Part shown: positions 1-12,500 of the stretch, piece after piece | Position numbering within the stretch: the first letter of the stretch is position 1 | Layout: each line of letters begins with the position of its first letter | Origin: Piper betle | Lineage: Eukaryota; Streptophyta; Magnoliopsida; Piperales; Piperaceae | Assembly: GCA_033002965.1 (NCBI GenBank) | Contig: JAURVB010009290.1 | Location: 89,045-153,044, forward strand | DNA length: 64,000 nucleotides | Reading direction: 5' to 3' | Made by a program: the position numbers and the translations under genes | Notes under the pieces: model-generated | Database searches by the model: none | Told to the model about the DNA's origin: nothing | What the model saw: only the letters and a program-made list of their open reading frames with translations

Positions 1-1912
1 GCAGACGACAATCTTCTTAAAGGCATTGTGAGAAAGCAATGGAATCTAGATGGGTTTGTCCTCGTCCTAATTCTTTGCATGCTCAATCACCTCAGAACTC
101 GCTAAACGACCGAACTGATTAGGCTCATAAGAAAGATATATACTGGTGTGTGTTTTAATTAGAAAACTAAATTCTGGATATGAACAGGTATATTGTGTCA
201 GATTGCGACTCGATAGAGGTGTTCTTCAATTCCATTCATTACACAGCTACACCTGAGGATGCAGTTGCTGCTGCATTGAGTGCAGGTGAACTAAGCTGTT
301 TCTCTCAATGTTTGGTATCAAAGTAGCGAATATATCGATCATAGTAAAGAAGCGTGAATTTAGAACTCATCATGATCATGTAAGCAGGTTTAGACATGAA
401 TTGTGGAACTTACTTGGGAAAATACACCGAAAATGCCGTGAAGTTGGGGAAGGTAGAAGAATCTGTTGTCGACCAGGCCTTGGTGAACAACTACATAGTT
501 CTCATGAGGTTGGGCTTCTTTGACGGGGATCCCAAAAAGCTGCCATATGGTAGTCTAGGTCCAGCTGATGTATGCAGTGCACAAAACCAAGAATTATCGG
601 TTGAGGCAGCAAGACAGGGCATTGTACTGCTAGAGAATGATGGAACCCTCCCCATCTCTCCCAACTCCACCAAGTCCTTACTGGTAGTTGGGCCAAATGC
701 CAATGCCACGCAAGTGATGATAAGCAACTATGCAGGGATTCCATGCAAATACACGAGTCCACTCCAAGGGTTGGCAGAGTATTTTCCACAGACGGCTTAT
801 GAGAAAGGGTGTGCAGATGTCGGATGTAGCAATGGCTCGCAGATTGAGCAAGCAGCAAAAGCAGCAGCCAATGCTGATTTAGTTGTGATTGTTGTGGGGT
901 TAGACCAATCCGTGGAGGCAGAGGGGCTTGACAGGGTGAACCTTACCCTGCCTGGGTTGCAAGAGAGATTAGTGACTAGGGTGGCCAGGGCAGCACTCGG
1001 TCCTGTGGTGCTTGTAATTATGTCTGCAGGGCCTCTTGATGTGTCATTTGCAAAGAATGAGAGCAAGATCAAAGCTATGATGTGGGTAGGGTATCCTGGC
1101 CAGTCGGGAGGAAAGGCTATTGCTCAGATCATCTTTGGGGACTACAATCCAGGTCTGTTTGTGCAATCTTCCATCGTCTTCAGTCTTTTGAAATTAATGA
1201 AGGATAATTGAAGTTGCGATTTTGTTAACATGATTATGATATGGGTATTGCAGGTGGGAGATTGCCAATGACTTGGTATCCTCAAGAGTATGCTGAGCAG
1301 GTACCTATGACAGACATGACCATGAGGGCCAACTCCACCAGAAACTACCCAGGAAGGACTTACAGGTTCTACACTGGTAAAACCATTTACCCATTTGGCC
1401 ATGGCCTGAGCTTCACCTCTTTCTCCAAGCTTATATATTCAGCTCCCACTACCATAACTATCCACCCCATTTCTACAATCACTCGTATCCTCTACAAACA
1501 CATATCAACGGATCACGAAGACTTCTACAACACGGTTGATGTCTCCGATGTTGATTGCAATAGCCTCAAGAACATCACAATTGGTGTGGGGGTGAGAAAT
1601 GACGGTAGGATGAACGGTACTTATGTTGTGCTGCTCTTTTGGAAGCCACCAACGAGTGCAGCATCCAATGGTGCTCCCAGGTCGCAGTTGATTGGGTTTG
1701 ATAGAGTGGAAGTCGGTCATAATCAACTAGAAAATGTGACCCTTGTGATTGATGTGTGTAGAGATTTTAGCTTGGCAGATGAGAAGGCCGGGGTGAGGAA
1801 GATCATGGCCGGACAACACACTCTACTTGTGGGTGCCACTAGCGAGCGTCAAGTGAGACACCATATTTATGTTAGGGTCCCGAAGAACTCAACTACAGAG
1901 TTCCAGAAATGA
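1..1912 (+). CDS. BXL: Beta-D-xylosidase (GH3), 5'-truncated by window edge
   Basis: This is the 3' part of a glycoside hydrolase family 3 gene of the plant beta-xylosidase/arabinofuranosidase type, which trims xylan and arabinan side chains in the cell wall. Exons read 1-53, 188-285, 388-1152 and 1254-1912, with GT-AG introns and phases that join cleanly, for example [13 protein letters not shown] across the last intron. The nucleophile motif YIVSDCDS starts at 189, with the Asp codon at 201-203. The C-terminal GH3 domain carries [14 protein letters not shown] near 920-955, whose Glu is the usual acid/base candidate. A fibronectin-III-like C-terminal domain follows [10 protein letters not shown] to the stop at 1910-1912. 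The signal peptide and the start of the catalytic domain lie outside the window. No frameshift or stop is seen, so the gene looks functional. BXL subgroup and xylosidase versus arabinofuranosidase specificity cannot be set from this part. Confidence 0.93.
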
Positions 1913-4900
1913 AACGAAGGTGAAGATGTTGTCCGTTTCCTTATTAAATTAAAATAACCATCACGCATGAAAATGATAACGTATGCATATACACGCTTTT
2001 CTGTTGCATATTTTGTCACCTTGACATCAAATAGTTCACCCGCAGGCGATAATCAAAATGGCAACACAGGATATATATATTTGTCATACACGAAACTTCT
2101 ATTCAAAATATAAAAGATCATATCACGAAATTCAATGTATTCGTTATAAGTGAAACTTCTAGCCAATATACCAACTAATGTCGTAGTACAACATCCGGAA
2201 TTTGGACATGTATAACCAACTGATAAGCATAGCAGTGTTTATACCGATAAGCATTGTTTGTATGCCTTTCATTTGTCCGCCATTGCTTGTATGCCACTCA
2301 TTTGTTGACTGTTATGCATGAGGCCGGTATATATTAACATGTTTTAATTTGTTTTGGATGAAGAAAACTGCACACATTTCATAGAGAGATTTTGGAGGTA
2401 ACAAAGGAAATTCTATCTTGTAAATAAACAAGCACAATCAATGTTCAATACAAATTAAAACGTCGTGTAGCCCAGCACCGTTCAATATTTTCTTCATCTA
2501 ATTTTTAAATCAAATGATGGGGTTCCCATTCTAGTGTACTTTTGTTAATTTTTAGATCGTAAATACATTGAGCTTTACACTCTGCATAACCATTTACATC
2601 GCAAATTTGTTTCATACTTTTGATTTTAAGAGAAAAATCAGTGTAGAATGTCAAAAACTACCTTTAAAAAAAACTATATAAAACACAATTAATTATGCCA
2701 ATATACATCTTGTAAACAGTTTAATCTAGCCAGCTAGAGCAAGTGCACTTGTGGTTTGATATATAGACGCCTTTAAAAGCAGCTAATATATTACATGGAT
2801 TTGGGTGATTCCGCAACCAACAATCAGATTTCACTAAAAAATTCTTCATATATAGAAAAAATCATAAAATCTTGAATTTGGGCATTTTGCTGAAATTTAA
2901 TTGATGGCTGTCTACTCCCGCAGGAGAAAATTTTGGTGCATTTTAACATGAGTATGAAGTATGAATAATCAACATTTCTATTGCACTCAAGATATTTAAC
3001 AAGATTTAAAGGGTTATGAGCAAAAAATGAAATATTCTAATAATAATCGTTATGTATTAAATATAACAATATATATGACGATGCGAGATTATCAAAGGAA
3101 ATTTTATTATCCATAAATGGTGAAAATCTAATCTACATGATAAGATTTTTCAAATCAGTAATGGATTCTTTCATGGTTGTATATGGCTCCCTTTATAACA
3201 AAAGGTACATTATTTATATTAATGCATTCTTCTATACAAAGTTCTGATAAATTTTATTCATAACTCATGTATTTGTCATTGTGTGTTAAATACCAACTAC
3301 CAATTCACCAGATCCTATATTATAGAATTTTCTACAAAATATATTACATTATTATAATTATGAAGGAAAAAAGAAAAATCCTTTTCGAGTTTGAATTTGT
3401 TCATTTAGAATCCGGGTTCTTCTATTTATACTTTTACTTTACTTAACTTAATTTACATTTACTTATACTTATTTGAGTTTGTTTAACAGAAAAAAATGTC
3501 TAGATATAACAACTAAAAAAGGTTTTCGGTAAAACATTAGAAAAGTAAAAGATGTTAGAGGCACTATTAATGGTTCTATATAAAACGCTAAAAAAAGGGT
3601 CTATAAATTTCTTTTAATGCTCATTTCATTCTCATCCAATATTTTTCTTTCAATTTTTCCTTTTCTTAACAACTAAGCCAAAGTGTAATATAATGAGTTA
3701 AGTAATTTTTTAAAAGTGGTTAATCAAGTTTAAAATCTAGAATTCATTCTCATTTATAAACATGATCTTAATTAGCAGGTATTATATATGAGACTAAGTT
3801 AAGGGATTTTAAAATTTACCCACCTTAAAAATTTTCGTTTCTAAAATTCTTAAATTTAGTTTGTTACTAACCCCAACCTATGATCTTTTTTTACTCATGA
3901 CCGACAGTATAATTAACATCCCTAATCCAATTGATAACTCTGTAAAAGAGTTATTATTCTTTGTATTTCATGTTTATTTTTGTCATATTTTGAGTCATTT
4001 ATACTTCAATTTTATTAGTTTAAAAATATATAAGATATTATTAATAATGCGAGAAATTATTACAATTTTGGTATAAAAAGTGCTAATTAATGTTATTCTA
4101 GCCGGGTATAAGAGTTAGAAGATTCGTAATAAATTCGGGGTGAAATCGGGCCAAAAAGCATAACCTGAAAACTATAACTGAGAGTACAGTGCTCGAGCAC
4201 TCAAGTGTTGGCCTTTCGGTTAAGAAAATTTTATGGCCGAGAGCTGAGCGCTCGAACGTCTGGATTTAAAGCACTCGAGCTCCTGGATTTAAAGTGCTCG
4301 AGCATTGGCAGCGAGAAAAATTGATTTTTTATATTTGTGGAGATCCTGGTGAACCCTACTAATACTATTGGGTGGATCATTTATAAATTTTATTAGGGTT
4401 TTAAAGAAAAAATGAAAGAAGAGAAGGAATGACGGAGAATTTGGATCAGAAAAAGAAAATATTTTCTCAAAAAGAGTTTTTCTTATTTTGATTTAGTTTT
4501 CATTGTAATTAAATGATGTCTTTCATATCACATATGAATTTCTTGAGTTTAATCAAATACTTTATGGAGAAAATTTTTTTCTAGGATTTTTAATGATACA
4601 TAGTGCATGAATTAATAAAGGTTATTAATTTTTATCTATATGACTACGATGTTGGATCATCTACTTTATTCTCCACTTAATGCTATCATTAGACTGATCA
4701 TCTATTATTAGATCTAGAAATTTGATCTTGTCTGGAGATAAAAAAATTAAATTTATCATTAAATAAAATAAGTTTCATTCGTCTATTTTGGATGATTCAA
4801 ATGTGAAATAGAGATATACTCATATGTCTTGGGTAACTATTAATAGCAAAACTTAAAATATCATTTTATATACACAATTTTATAGAGATAAGTTTATGGT

Positions 4901-7203
4901 GAATCGAGAAATTATCATGAATAATTAATTTTTGTGGTTAATGATTCAAATGTGCAATTCATAAGTAAACGTTATAAATTTAATCATATAGAGCACTAAT
5001 TAAAATTAAAAATCTTAGGTTTATCATCTTGAAGTTAATATCTAATTTAAATATAGCATGTTAGATTAATTTAATCTTAATTCATAATTAAATTACTCTC
5101 TAAATCTACTTTCATTTAAATATAATTAATTAAATTTATTTTGGTAATTAAAATTTTATACTATTAATTCCTTGTGGGATGATATTTGATTATCACTTTC
5201 ATTGATTCGGCACGTCTACTTGCATTATAATTTTCACATCACCAACCCACTATCTAACACAAAACAAAAAGGCTTCGATACTATTCGTCAAATGTCATCC
5301 TTCTTCCTCTTGTTCCTACAAGGGTGTCCAGACACCCTTTGTCCTTGTCGTCCACATCCATGTTCATGTCTATAAGAATTTTTATAGATTGCCCATGTCC
5401 GTCTACAAAAAAATTGCGACCATGGATGGATAGGGACACAAATATAGACAATATATATAATTCACAAACACCCCTACAAGTTAATATGAACTATAAAATC
5501 AACATAAATTAAAAATTTTCAGCTCAAAAATAAAAAAGAAAAGGATTCCCTTCAAAAATAATAAATTTAAGCAATTTGATCTAAAAATATGTAACTTGGA
5601 TATTTTTAAAATTTTCTATTATAAGCCCAAAACATACCCTTTCTTTATCACTTAACAGCTAAAATTTTCAGCAAAAATAATAAATCAAAAACATATTCTC
5701 AATATTGTTGATAATCACACCATGTAAAATAACACAAAGTAAAATTAAAATTTCTTATTATTGGAAACATTCAGCTCACAAATCTTAAGTTGAAGACATC
5801 CAGCTCTGTTTTTTATAACATGCCTAAGATTCTTAATAAAATTCGTGCATGTTCAACACAAATAAAAATTATTCATAAATTAAAAAAATAGCATTAAATA
5901 AAAAAATTATTCAAGTTATTTTTGACATGTTGCGGACACGTTTGAGGACACTAACAGACACTTCCGGACGTGTCTCCAAGTATCCATATTTTTGTGAACT
6001 CCATTGCCGTCCACAGGTGCTCATGGTCTATGCAAATAAGTTATATCTTAAACATAGACAGACGTAGACGTCCATGAATTTTGGACACTTACTGCGCCTC
6101 ACGCCTCTTGTCCCTCTCCTCCTGTCATCTATCAACTCCAGCCCCCAACTAGTGCCGACCCCCAACCTGTTTGATGCCCCCAATCCCTCATTGCTAACAG
6201 GGGAAATTTTGATAATGTATTCGTTTATATTGCCAAACATTGGCATTGTATTTCTTTTAAAAAAAAGATAATTACATCTGTCAAATATTATTTTATAAAC
6301 TTCGTTATTTTTCACAAATTTGACAAAATAAAACTTCATAATTTTTTTTATACAACTTACTATTACAATGCATCTTCAATTGAAAAAGGCCCGACGTGAG
6401 TACGACCTTTCCTTTAAGAAAAAAATAGAAGAGGACTACCCCACTTAATTTATTAAAAACAACGTCAAATGTGTCGCAGCCAATTCCAGTGATCATGAAT
6501 TCATGACAACAGGATCCGGCTGTCCTGGCCAGTTGTCAGTTGCCGCCTGCTTGCAATTGAATCCCCTCAAACATATAATTTGGTTTGTCATTTAAATTTT
6601 ATCATTTTGCTTTAATCATTGACAAAATAAATAATTATATTAATTTAATAGATATCTACTCTTATTCATAAAAAGAAATATTATCCTTTGATTAAAAGTA
6701 AAAGACTTAATCAATCAAAATATAATAAAAATATAATTAAATAATTATAGTCTATTATTTCTTTCAATAAGATCTATCATTTAAAATTTACATAGAAAAT
6801 ATTAAATTATTACATAGTATGTTTTATTATTTAACAAGAATATATCTAAAAAATTAAAATTATTTCTAATATAAATTGTGCATGATGCGACATCATCGCT
6901 AGTTATAAATTTTAAACCCATTTGTATTTACCAAAATATTATAACCCTTCCTTATAAGATGCTATTATCTCGTTAATTATAATAGTAATAATCTTGAAGA
7001 ATCAATTTTCTTTAAAAGCATCAGCGTTTATATTGAATTCCATAGAAACAGTGGACAATATCGTTTTGGTTATAAGTGTGTAAAATTTATGGGCTTCTCA
7101 TTTTGGAGTTCGGACTAAATCAATATAGAAAAAAACTATTTATTATCAATCGTTTAAAAACTTATATAAAAGTTAAAAGATAGTGCCATGATCAAGAAGC
7201 CAC
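1913..7203. other. AT-rich intergenic region, no gene recognised
   Basis: This 5.3-kb stretch is AT-rich with stops in all frames, and I see no conserved coding segment. It contains a short reiterated motif and a possible retroelement remnant (4141-5260, listed separately). It also holds GGACAC/GTGTCC-rich words around 5310-5410 and 5930-6075 that look like the two ends of an old palindromic repeat. Short open frames such as 3861-4076 and 6074-6271 have no recognisable family. Confidence 0.6.
4141..5260. repeat. Possible degraded LTR-retroelement remnant
   Basis: A GCTCGAG-rich segment at 4180-4310 contains a direct repeat (CTGGATTTAAAG at about 4260 and 4288). It is followed by a long AT-rich tract that ends in TTCCTTGTGGGATGATATTT near 5170-5190. 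That ending loosely resembles the junction found in some plant gypsy-type elements. No coding domain, clear LTR pair or primer site is visible, so this is a weak call. Confidence 0.25.
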
Positions 7204-7703
7204 TCAGGAGCAACTAATCTGAGAGCTAAGGGGGACCAAATCGAATTTGGTGTCCCAAGCATTGTTAAAAGTGATGCTCTCATTCCCATGCAAGGCACGC
7301 CACTGTTGAGAAGGCATTTATCGCCATCTTGCCGGATCTATCCCTTCCCGGTGCACTGTAGTTCCAACTCAGACTGAGGGCAAATACAACCCTTGGTCAC
7401 CGTCACCTTGTACTCCGGTTTTCTTTGGATCCGTACTCCCGTTCCAGCTTGTGTCACCTTGATATCAGATAGTGTACACACAGCCTGACAATGACCTGCA
7501 AATCAAAATCAACGCACACTAGAATATAAGTCACGAAATTCAACGTACTAGTCATATATAGATCTACTAATAATATGCATATTTATATCATACTATAACA
7601 TTTGCAATTACGACATGTTCAACTTGACAACTATACTACTGTATATACCGATTCCGATGGCGAAGAGGAAAATAAGAGGAACACACAGCCTCTGAGAACC
7701 CAT
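7204..7703 (-). pseudogene. TPD1-like secreted cysteine-rich protein, pseudogene A
   Basis: Exon 1 (7649-7703) encodes a signal peptide starting MGSQRLCVPLIFLFAIGIG. Exon 2 (7204-7495) encodes the TPD1 signature: CTLSDIKVTQAGTG, a KPEYKVTVTKGCICPQS block, then DKCLLN, an AWDTKF block and the end SSQISCS. TPD1 (TAPETUM DETERMINANT 1) proteins are small secreted ligands, and Arabidopsis TPD1 acts through the EMS1 receptor in anther cell fate. This copy has an in-frame TAG at 7338-7340 after the QCTGKG segment and a 1-base frameshift near 7291, between NSGVP and HGNES. The intron is GT-AG. Two independent lesions make a pseudogene likely, although the start, signal peptide and splice sites are intact. 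It lies in divergent orientation to copy B at 10.2 kb. Confidence 0.8.
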
Positions 7704-7766
7704 TGCCTGTCTTCAATGTCTTGGCTTTTGTCCTGTTGTGAGGGGGTATTTGACATATTTTATTAA

Positions 7767-8690
7767 GTGTTTGCATGGGAAGATGTAAAGCTAAGAGTTA
7801 CTTTTTGGATTTATGCCCTTTCAAATATTAAGAACCACAGTAAATATATAGTCAAATTATTATATTCTCTAGACCTTCGGCCTAGAACCGGCACAAGCTG
7901 CCAAGTGGATGTTTGTCCTAATTGCAAACTAATTAACTCCATTGAATTTAACTTTAGACGATGTAAAGCTAAGAATTACTTTTAGGGTTGCTAATTGAGC
8001 GAGACAGCTCGTGAGCATTTAGCGTTCGGCTCGGCTTGACTCGACTCGAAACTCGACATTTAAATGCTCGACTCGAACTCGACTCGAACTCGAATCTTAC
8101 GAGCCGAGCTTGAGCAAGGTCGTGTTCGACTCGACTCGACTCGGTTATAACTCGAACTCGACTCGTAGTTCGACTCGAACTCGACTCGATAAAATAATAT
8201 AATAATATAGTCTTTATATTATATATATATATATGAAATATAATAACAAAGAAGCAAGATAGTTGGGATGGTAAGTATTCACCTTGATGACTTCAAGGTT
8301 GTGGGTTCAAACCACATTGGCCTCACTTAGCTCGAGTCGAGCTCGAACACATAAAAGATATTCGAGTCGAACTCGAGCATGTATGTCCAAAACTCGTTCG
8401 ATCTCGAGTCGAATTCGAACGAGTTTTGAATTATTCGAGCCGAGTTCGAACACATGTTGAGCTCGGCTTGCTCGCTCAATTAGCACCCCTAATTACTTTG
8501 ATGGGATGGGCTTTATACCTTTTCAAAAAATTAATAGCCATTGCATGCAGTCAAATTATTATAATCTGTGAGCCTGGTAAATACATAACCATTTAGAATA
8601 CACACATTTAAAATCATAATTTATTCCATGGATGCTTGGCCTAATTACAAACAAAATAACACCATTTGATTTGATTTTAAATTTTAATTT
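7767..8690. repeat. Tandem duplication of about 180 bp, second copy interrupted
   Basis: Copy 1 (about 7780-7955) begins GATGTAAAGCTAAGAGTTAC and includes GTCAAATTATTATA and CCTAATTGCAAAC. Copy 2 starts near 7961 with GATGTAAAGCTAAGAATTAC, is interrupted by the element at 7984-8490, and resumes at 8491 with matching words (GGGCTTTATACC, GTCAAATTATTATAA, CCTAATTACAAAC) to about 8690. Copy 1 therefore preserves the uninterrupted arrangement. Confidence 0.75.
7984..8490. mobile_element. MULE-like MITE with TIRs and 9-bp target duplication
   Basis: The left end AGGGTTGCTAATTGAGCGAG and the right end, read inverted as AGGGGTGCTAATTGAGCGAG, form a terminal inverted repeat. The same 9-mer AATTACTTT flanks both sides (7974-7982 and 8491-8499). 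Target duplications of 9-11 bp are typical of Mutator-like elements. The interior is mostly CTCGA/TCGAG-rich words in opposite orientation in the two halves, so it can fold back. A central segment (about 8255-8322) ends in GTGGGTTCAAACC, which resembles a pol III B box. No transposase is encoded. Related copies lie at 60657-61977 and, more distantly, 18159-18668. Confidence 0.8.
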
Positions 8691-10226
8691 TTGTAACTTT
8701 CATGGAAATTCAATAGTGGTTGATTTAACCTCCTAAGGCATGAACAAGGGAAATAAAGATGAGAGTTACCTTAATTGAGTAAATTTTTTTCCCATTTCCA
8801 ACATTCAACCCAATAATTATGAGTAGGTTTGTTTTTTATATAATTATTTTTTCATATAAGTATTATTTTTTTCTTTTCTAAGTCAAAAATAATTTAAATA
8901 TACATGGGCTATAGCTCATATATGCTTTTTATTTGGAACAATTTAGCAGGTTCCACTATTCAAAAGATACATAATAAATAAAAAATAAATAATAAAGGTA
9001 ATTATGAATATTCAACTTTATTTTATACTTCTTAATTATCAAAGAAATTGAAATAAAAATTAATTTTAGAATATCTATTAATTAGTGTAAACCCAAAAAT
9101 AAGTCATAATGATGTTAAAAAAAATTATCAACAACTTACTTATGTACTCTGCTTTTAATACAATTAAATATTATTTGTGAGACCTACTAAAAAAAAGTTC
9201 AAATTAGACATGTACCTCATACAAGCTAGCTCGCATTAGTTTTTTTACTTGTCTTTTTCCCCCATGCTTACAATAGTAATAGACTTTTATAATCCTTAAA
9301 ACTTAAGTCTCATCTTAATTTTTACAATTTTAAATTAAATAAAAATATTAAATTAACTAATGAATAAATGACAACTCAAGGGTATTTTATATTCCAAGAT
9401 ATATACAATAGATTTTATACATGGGCTCCTTTTCTTCTACCCTCTCTCTCGCTGGCTGATGGTGAGCAATAGATGGCAGTTAGGTTTGGTTAAAAATTTC
9501 TTCGATTTGGATCAGTTTTGACCAAAAATTGAATTAGTATTTTGGTAATTGCAATCGAAACAAAGCATCACTAAACCAAATTTTTGAAAAGAGTTTGGTG
9601 GAATGAGCTAAACCATTCTCAGCCCCGATCACAAAAGATGGGGATCATTTGGACATAGGTCACAATGAAGCCTAGGATTAGCATTGGATTGGTTCGATTG
9701 GTTCAAAACCAAACTGAATTACCTAATAGGTAGTTGTTGGTCTGAAGCCAAAACCAAACCAAATTTCTACCAAAGCCAAACAGAAGCGTGTCAAAATATT
9801 TTGGTTTGGTTGGTTCGGTGACGGAATAACCAAATTAAATTATAAGTTACAAAAAAACTAGTGTAGATTATGTTTTTGTGTCATTTTAATTTGATTCTAA
9901 TTTTTCAATATAGAATTTTCACAAATCTATTTTTTTGCCGAAATTTATTGTATTTGAACTGATATTTAATTAAATATTGATGTCAAAATATATTTTATTG
10001 TTTAATAAAATATTTTATTTATAATTTTAAAATTTAGTCCGACCCGATTTAATTTATTTGAATCAAATATATCTTGTATCGACTATAAATATTATATAGT
10101 AACTGATATAATATTTAAAATATATGACAAACATCCACTTGAATGTTTATGTGCGCCATACATATCTAAACATGTAAAAAACACGTCAATACCCTGTTGT
10201 ACGAAGACAAACGATAGAGACAAACA
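8691..10226. other. AT-rich spacer with GGTTTGG-type repeat
   Basis: No gene is recognised. Between about 9470 and 9850 the sequence is dominated by variants of TTTGGTT and AACCAAA in both orientations (for example GGTTTGGTTGGTTCGGTGAC near 9800). It is a degenerate fold-back repeat of a type common in plant genomes, and similar DNA occurs at 46395-46575. The rest is AT-rich and featureless to me. Confidence 0.5.
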
Positions 10227-10949
10227 ATGGCGGCTCCTATGCTCTCTTTTGCTCTTATTTTCTTCTTCTTTGCAATTGGTAAATATGCTCTTATTGTTGT
10301 TAGTTAAATATATTAAAATTACGCATGTTGTATCATCTTTTTTCTTCTTTTACTTGATACCAAAGGGGATTGGGACATAGACGCTAAATTAGGAGTCACC
10401 TTATTACAAATCGTAAAATTTTAGATAATTGAATTCCTTTCTTCATGTTACTTTTCCTCCGTTTAGGCTTAGAACTCCCAACACCCATTGACCAAGTTTA
10501 GAATTATAGATGTGTTGTAATAAGGCATAAATTTGCATACTGTTAGAAGTTGTATTTTTAATGACAATACGTTGAATTTCATGACCTAAAACTTGGACAT
10601 TTATCAAAAGTTATATGTATCACAACCATACTGAGTGTTACGTACCCATTTGATATTCAGGTCATTGTCGAGGTGCGTGTGAACTATCTGATATCAACGT
10701 GGCACAGTAAGGAACACGAGTATGGGTACATGGAAAACCAGAATACAAGGTGATAGTGAACAATGGTCAGATTTGCTCAGTCTGACTTGAAACTACACTG
10801 CACTTGGTTTCAGAGCCTTGAAGGGCTGGAGATGCTTGCCTTCTCAACGATGGTCTCCCATTGCAGGGAGTGAGAACATCGCTTTTAATTATGCCTGGGA
10901 CACCAAATTTAACTTGGCCCCTCTTAGCTCTCTGATTAGTTGCTCCTAA
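10227..10949 (+). pseudogene. TPD1-like secreted cysteine-rich protein, pseudogene B
   Basis: Exon 1 (10227-10278) encodes the signal-peptide start MAAPMLSFALIFFFFAIG. Exon 2 (10661-10949) encodes HCRGACELSDINVAQ, then KPEYKVIVNNG, and after a frame change a block ending NYAWDTKF and a C-terminus near SCS. An in-frame TAA at 10708-10710 follows VAQ, and a small deletion near 10775 (between ICS and SDLKLHC) shifts the frame. Near 10830 the segment between the HCTWFQ and CLLNDG blocks is shorter than in copy A. Intron borders are GT-AG and the intron is 382 bp, versus 153 bp in copy A. The lesions differ from those in copy A, so the two copies decayed separately or after duplication. Confidence 0.8.
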
Positions 10950-12435
10950 ATGGCTTCTTGATCATTAGACTATCTTGGGCATAAGGTGAATATGAGCAAC
11001 AATTCGTGCTTTTTTTAAGTAACTGTAACTGATAATAAAGAGAGATACACTTTTTTTCTATATCGATTTCTATGATCCTGCATGAGAAGAGCATAAATTT
11101 ACACACTAATAGAACACTTATATTTTCCAACTATTGCTACAGATTAAACGGCTGTAGATGCCAAAGAAAAGTAAATTGATCTTTCAAGATTATTTCTATT
11201 ATCAAAGTTTTCTGCGAAAAAGCATATTTAAATCAAATAAATTGTTATAAAATAATTAAATACAGTAAAGGGAGAATTATATCTACTGCAAAACAACATA
11301 ATTAATTGGGCATGGCATCGTTGAAAAAGAACCTTGACTAACAGAAACTGTTCGAAATCAGATCAGAACAGAAAAACCCTTGGTAACATTGTCGACGTAC
11401 TGATTGTTATTTGGAGCTAGCAAATTAGTCACCTTCAATTTAACACGCACATCATAATTCTTTCTTTTGAGCAATTAGTATATATCTTTCTTGTTGGGCA
11501 AAGCTTTCACGAGCCCCAGCTTGTTCTCCACCTCGACCCACATGCATTACAGGGCACTAGTTTTTTCTGGTAGCCCAGTTCTCCAAAGTAAGTGCCTCGT
11601 GTAGATTTGCCACAATCTCATGTTAGTCAAATGAAACTTAAAAACCAATACAAAATGCAAACAGAGAAGATACAAGTAAAACTTCATAATTAAGGAATAA
11701 GCAGGTACGTAGACTATATGTCAGCATGCAAGTGTTCCTCTTCAATACAGCCTTGCAAATTAAGGCCCGGATTTTAAGCAATTGGCTGTTTATTTATAGG
11801 TCGCCCATGATTAGACCATAGTTTTATTTATTTTTTCAATTAGGACTCTAAGTTGACTCCTAGCTGTTGGCCAGGTGTTGAGTTCGAGTAAACTTGAAGT
11901 GATCTCCACCTCCATAACCCCACAAATTGAATCCAAGTCCCTAGTTTTGGAGCAATTGGTTGAGTCATTAATGAAAAAACCCTACCAAAATTTTAATTAC
12001 AATATATTATAAGGGTATATTCCTTTAAAGATGAATTTGGGGATAAATTTTAATTTTATACATAAATTTTTATTGAATAATAAAATAAATTATAATAATT
12101 TAATATTTTAAATATATATTGTGATTCGCTTTAAAGATATATTATTTTTGGTGAAAAAATGATTCATAATTATTTAATTTTTTATTATATTTTTTCTACA
12201 CAATTAAACAAACTCTTATTAGTATGAACTTTAAATTTGGGGTTAACAAGGCTTGAACCCATGACCTTCCATAGTAAATATTTTATTATTTATGTTTTAA
12301 TAATTGAGGATAGCAAGATTTGTACTTGTGACCATCTAAGGTAGGTACTTTTATTTTATTTTTTATATATTTTTATATTTTAATTGACTAATTCTCCTAC
12401 TTTTAATCTTATGTCAGTATTAAGCTCCCCTTTAT

Positions 12436-12438
<3 letters not shown>
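10950..12438. other. Intergenic, no gene recognised
   Basis: AT-rich DNA without a recognisable coding region. At 12240-12345 two short segments carry GCTTGAACCCATGACCTT and a diverged repeat of it (CTTGTGACCATCTAAGG). Inverted, this resembles the tRNA-like B-box word of plant SINE-type repeats. Nothing else is supported. Confidence 0.4.

Positions 12439-12496
<58 letters not shown>
12439..12496. repeat. (TA)n microsatellite flanking element Y
   Basis: This is a nearly pure TA tract of about 58 bases that abuts the left end of the GC-rich element at 12497. Equivalent tracts lie at the centre (13194-13231) and the far side (about 13992-14003) of the paired elements. Confidence 0.9.
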
Positions 12497-12500
<4 letters not shown>

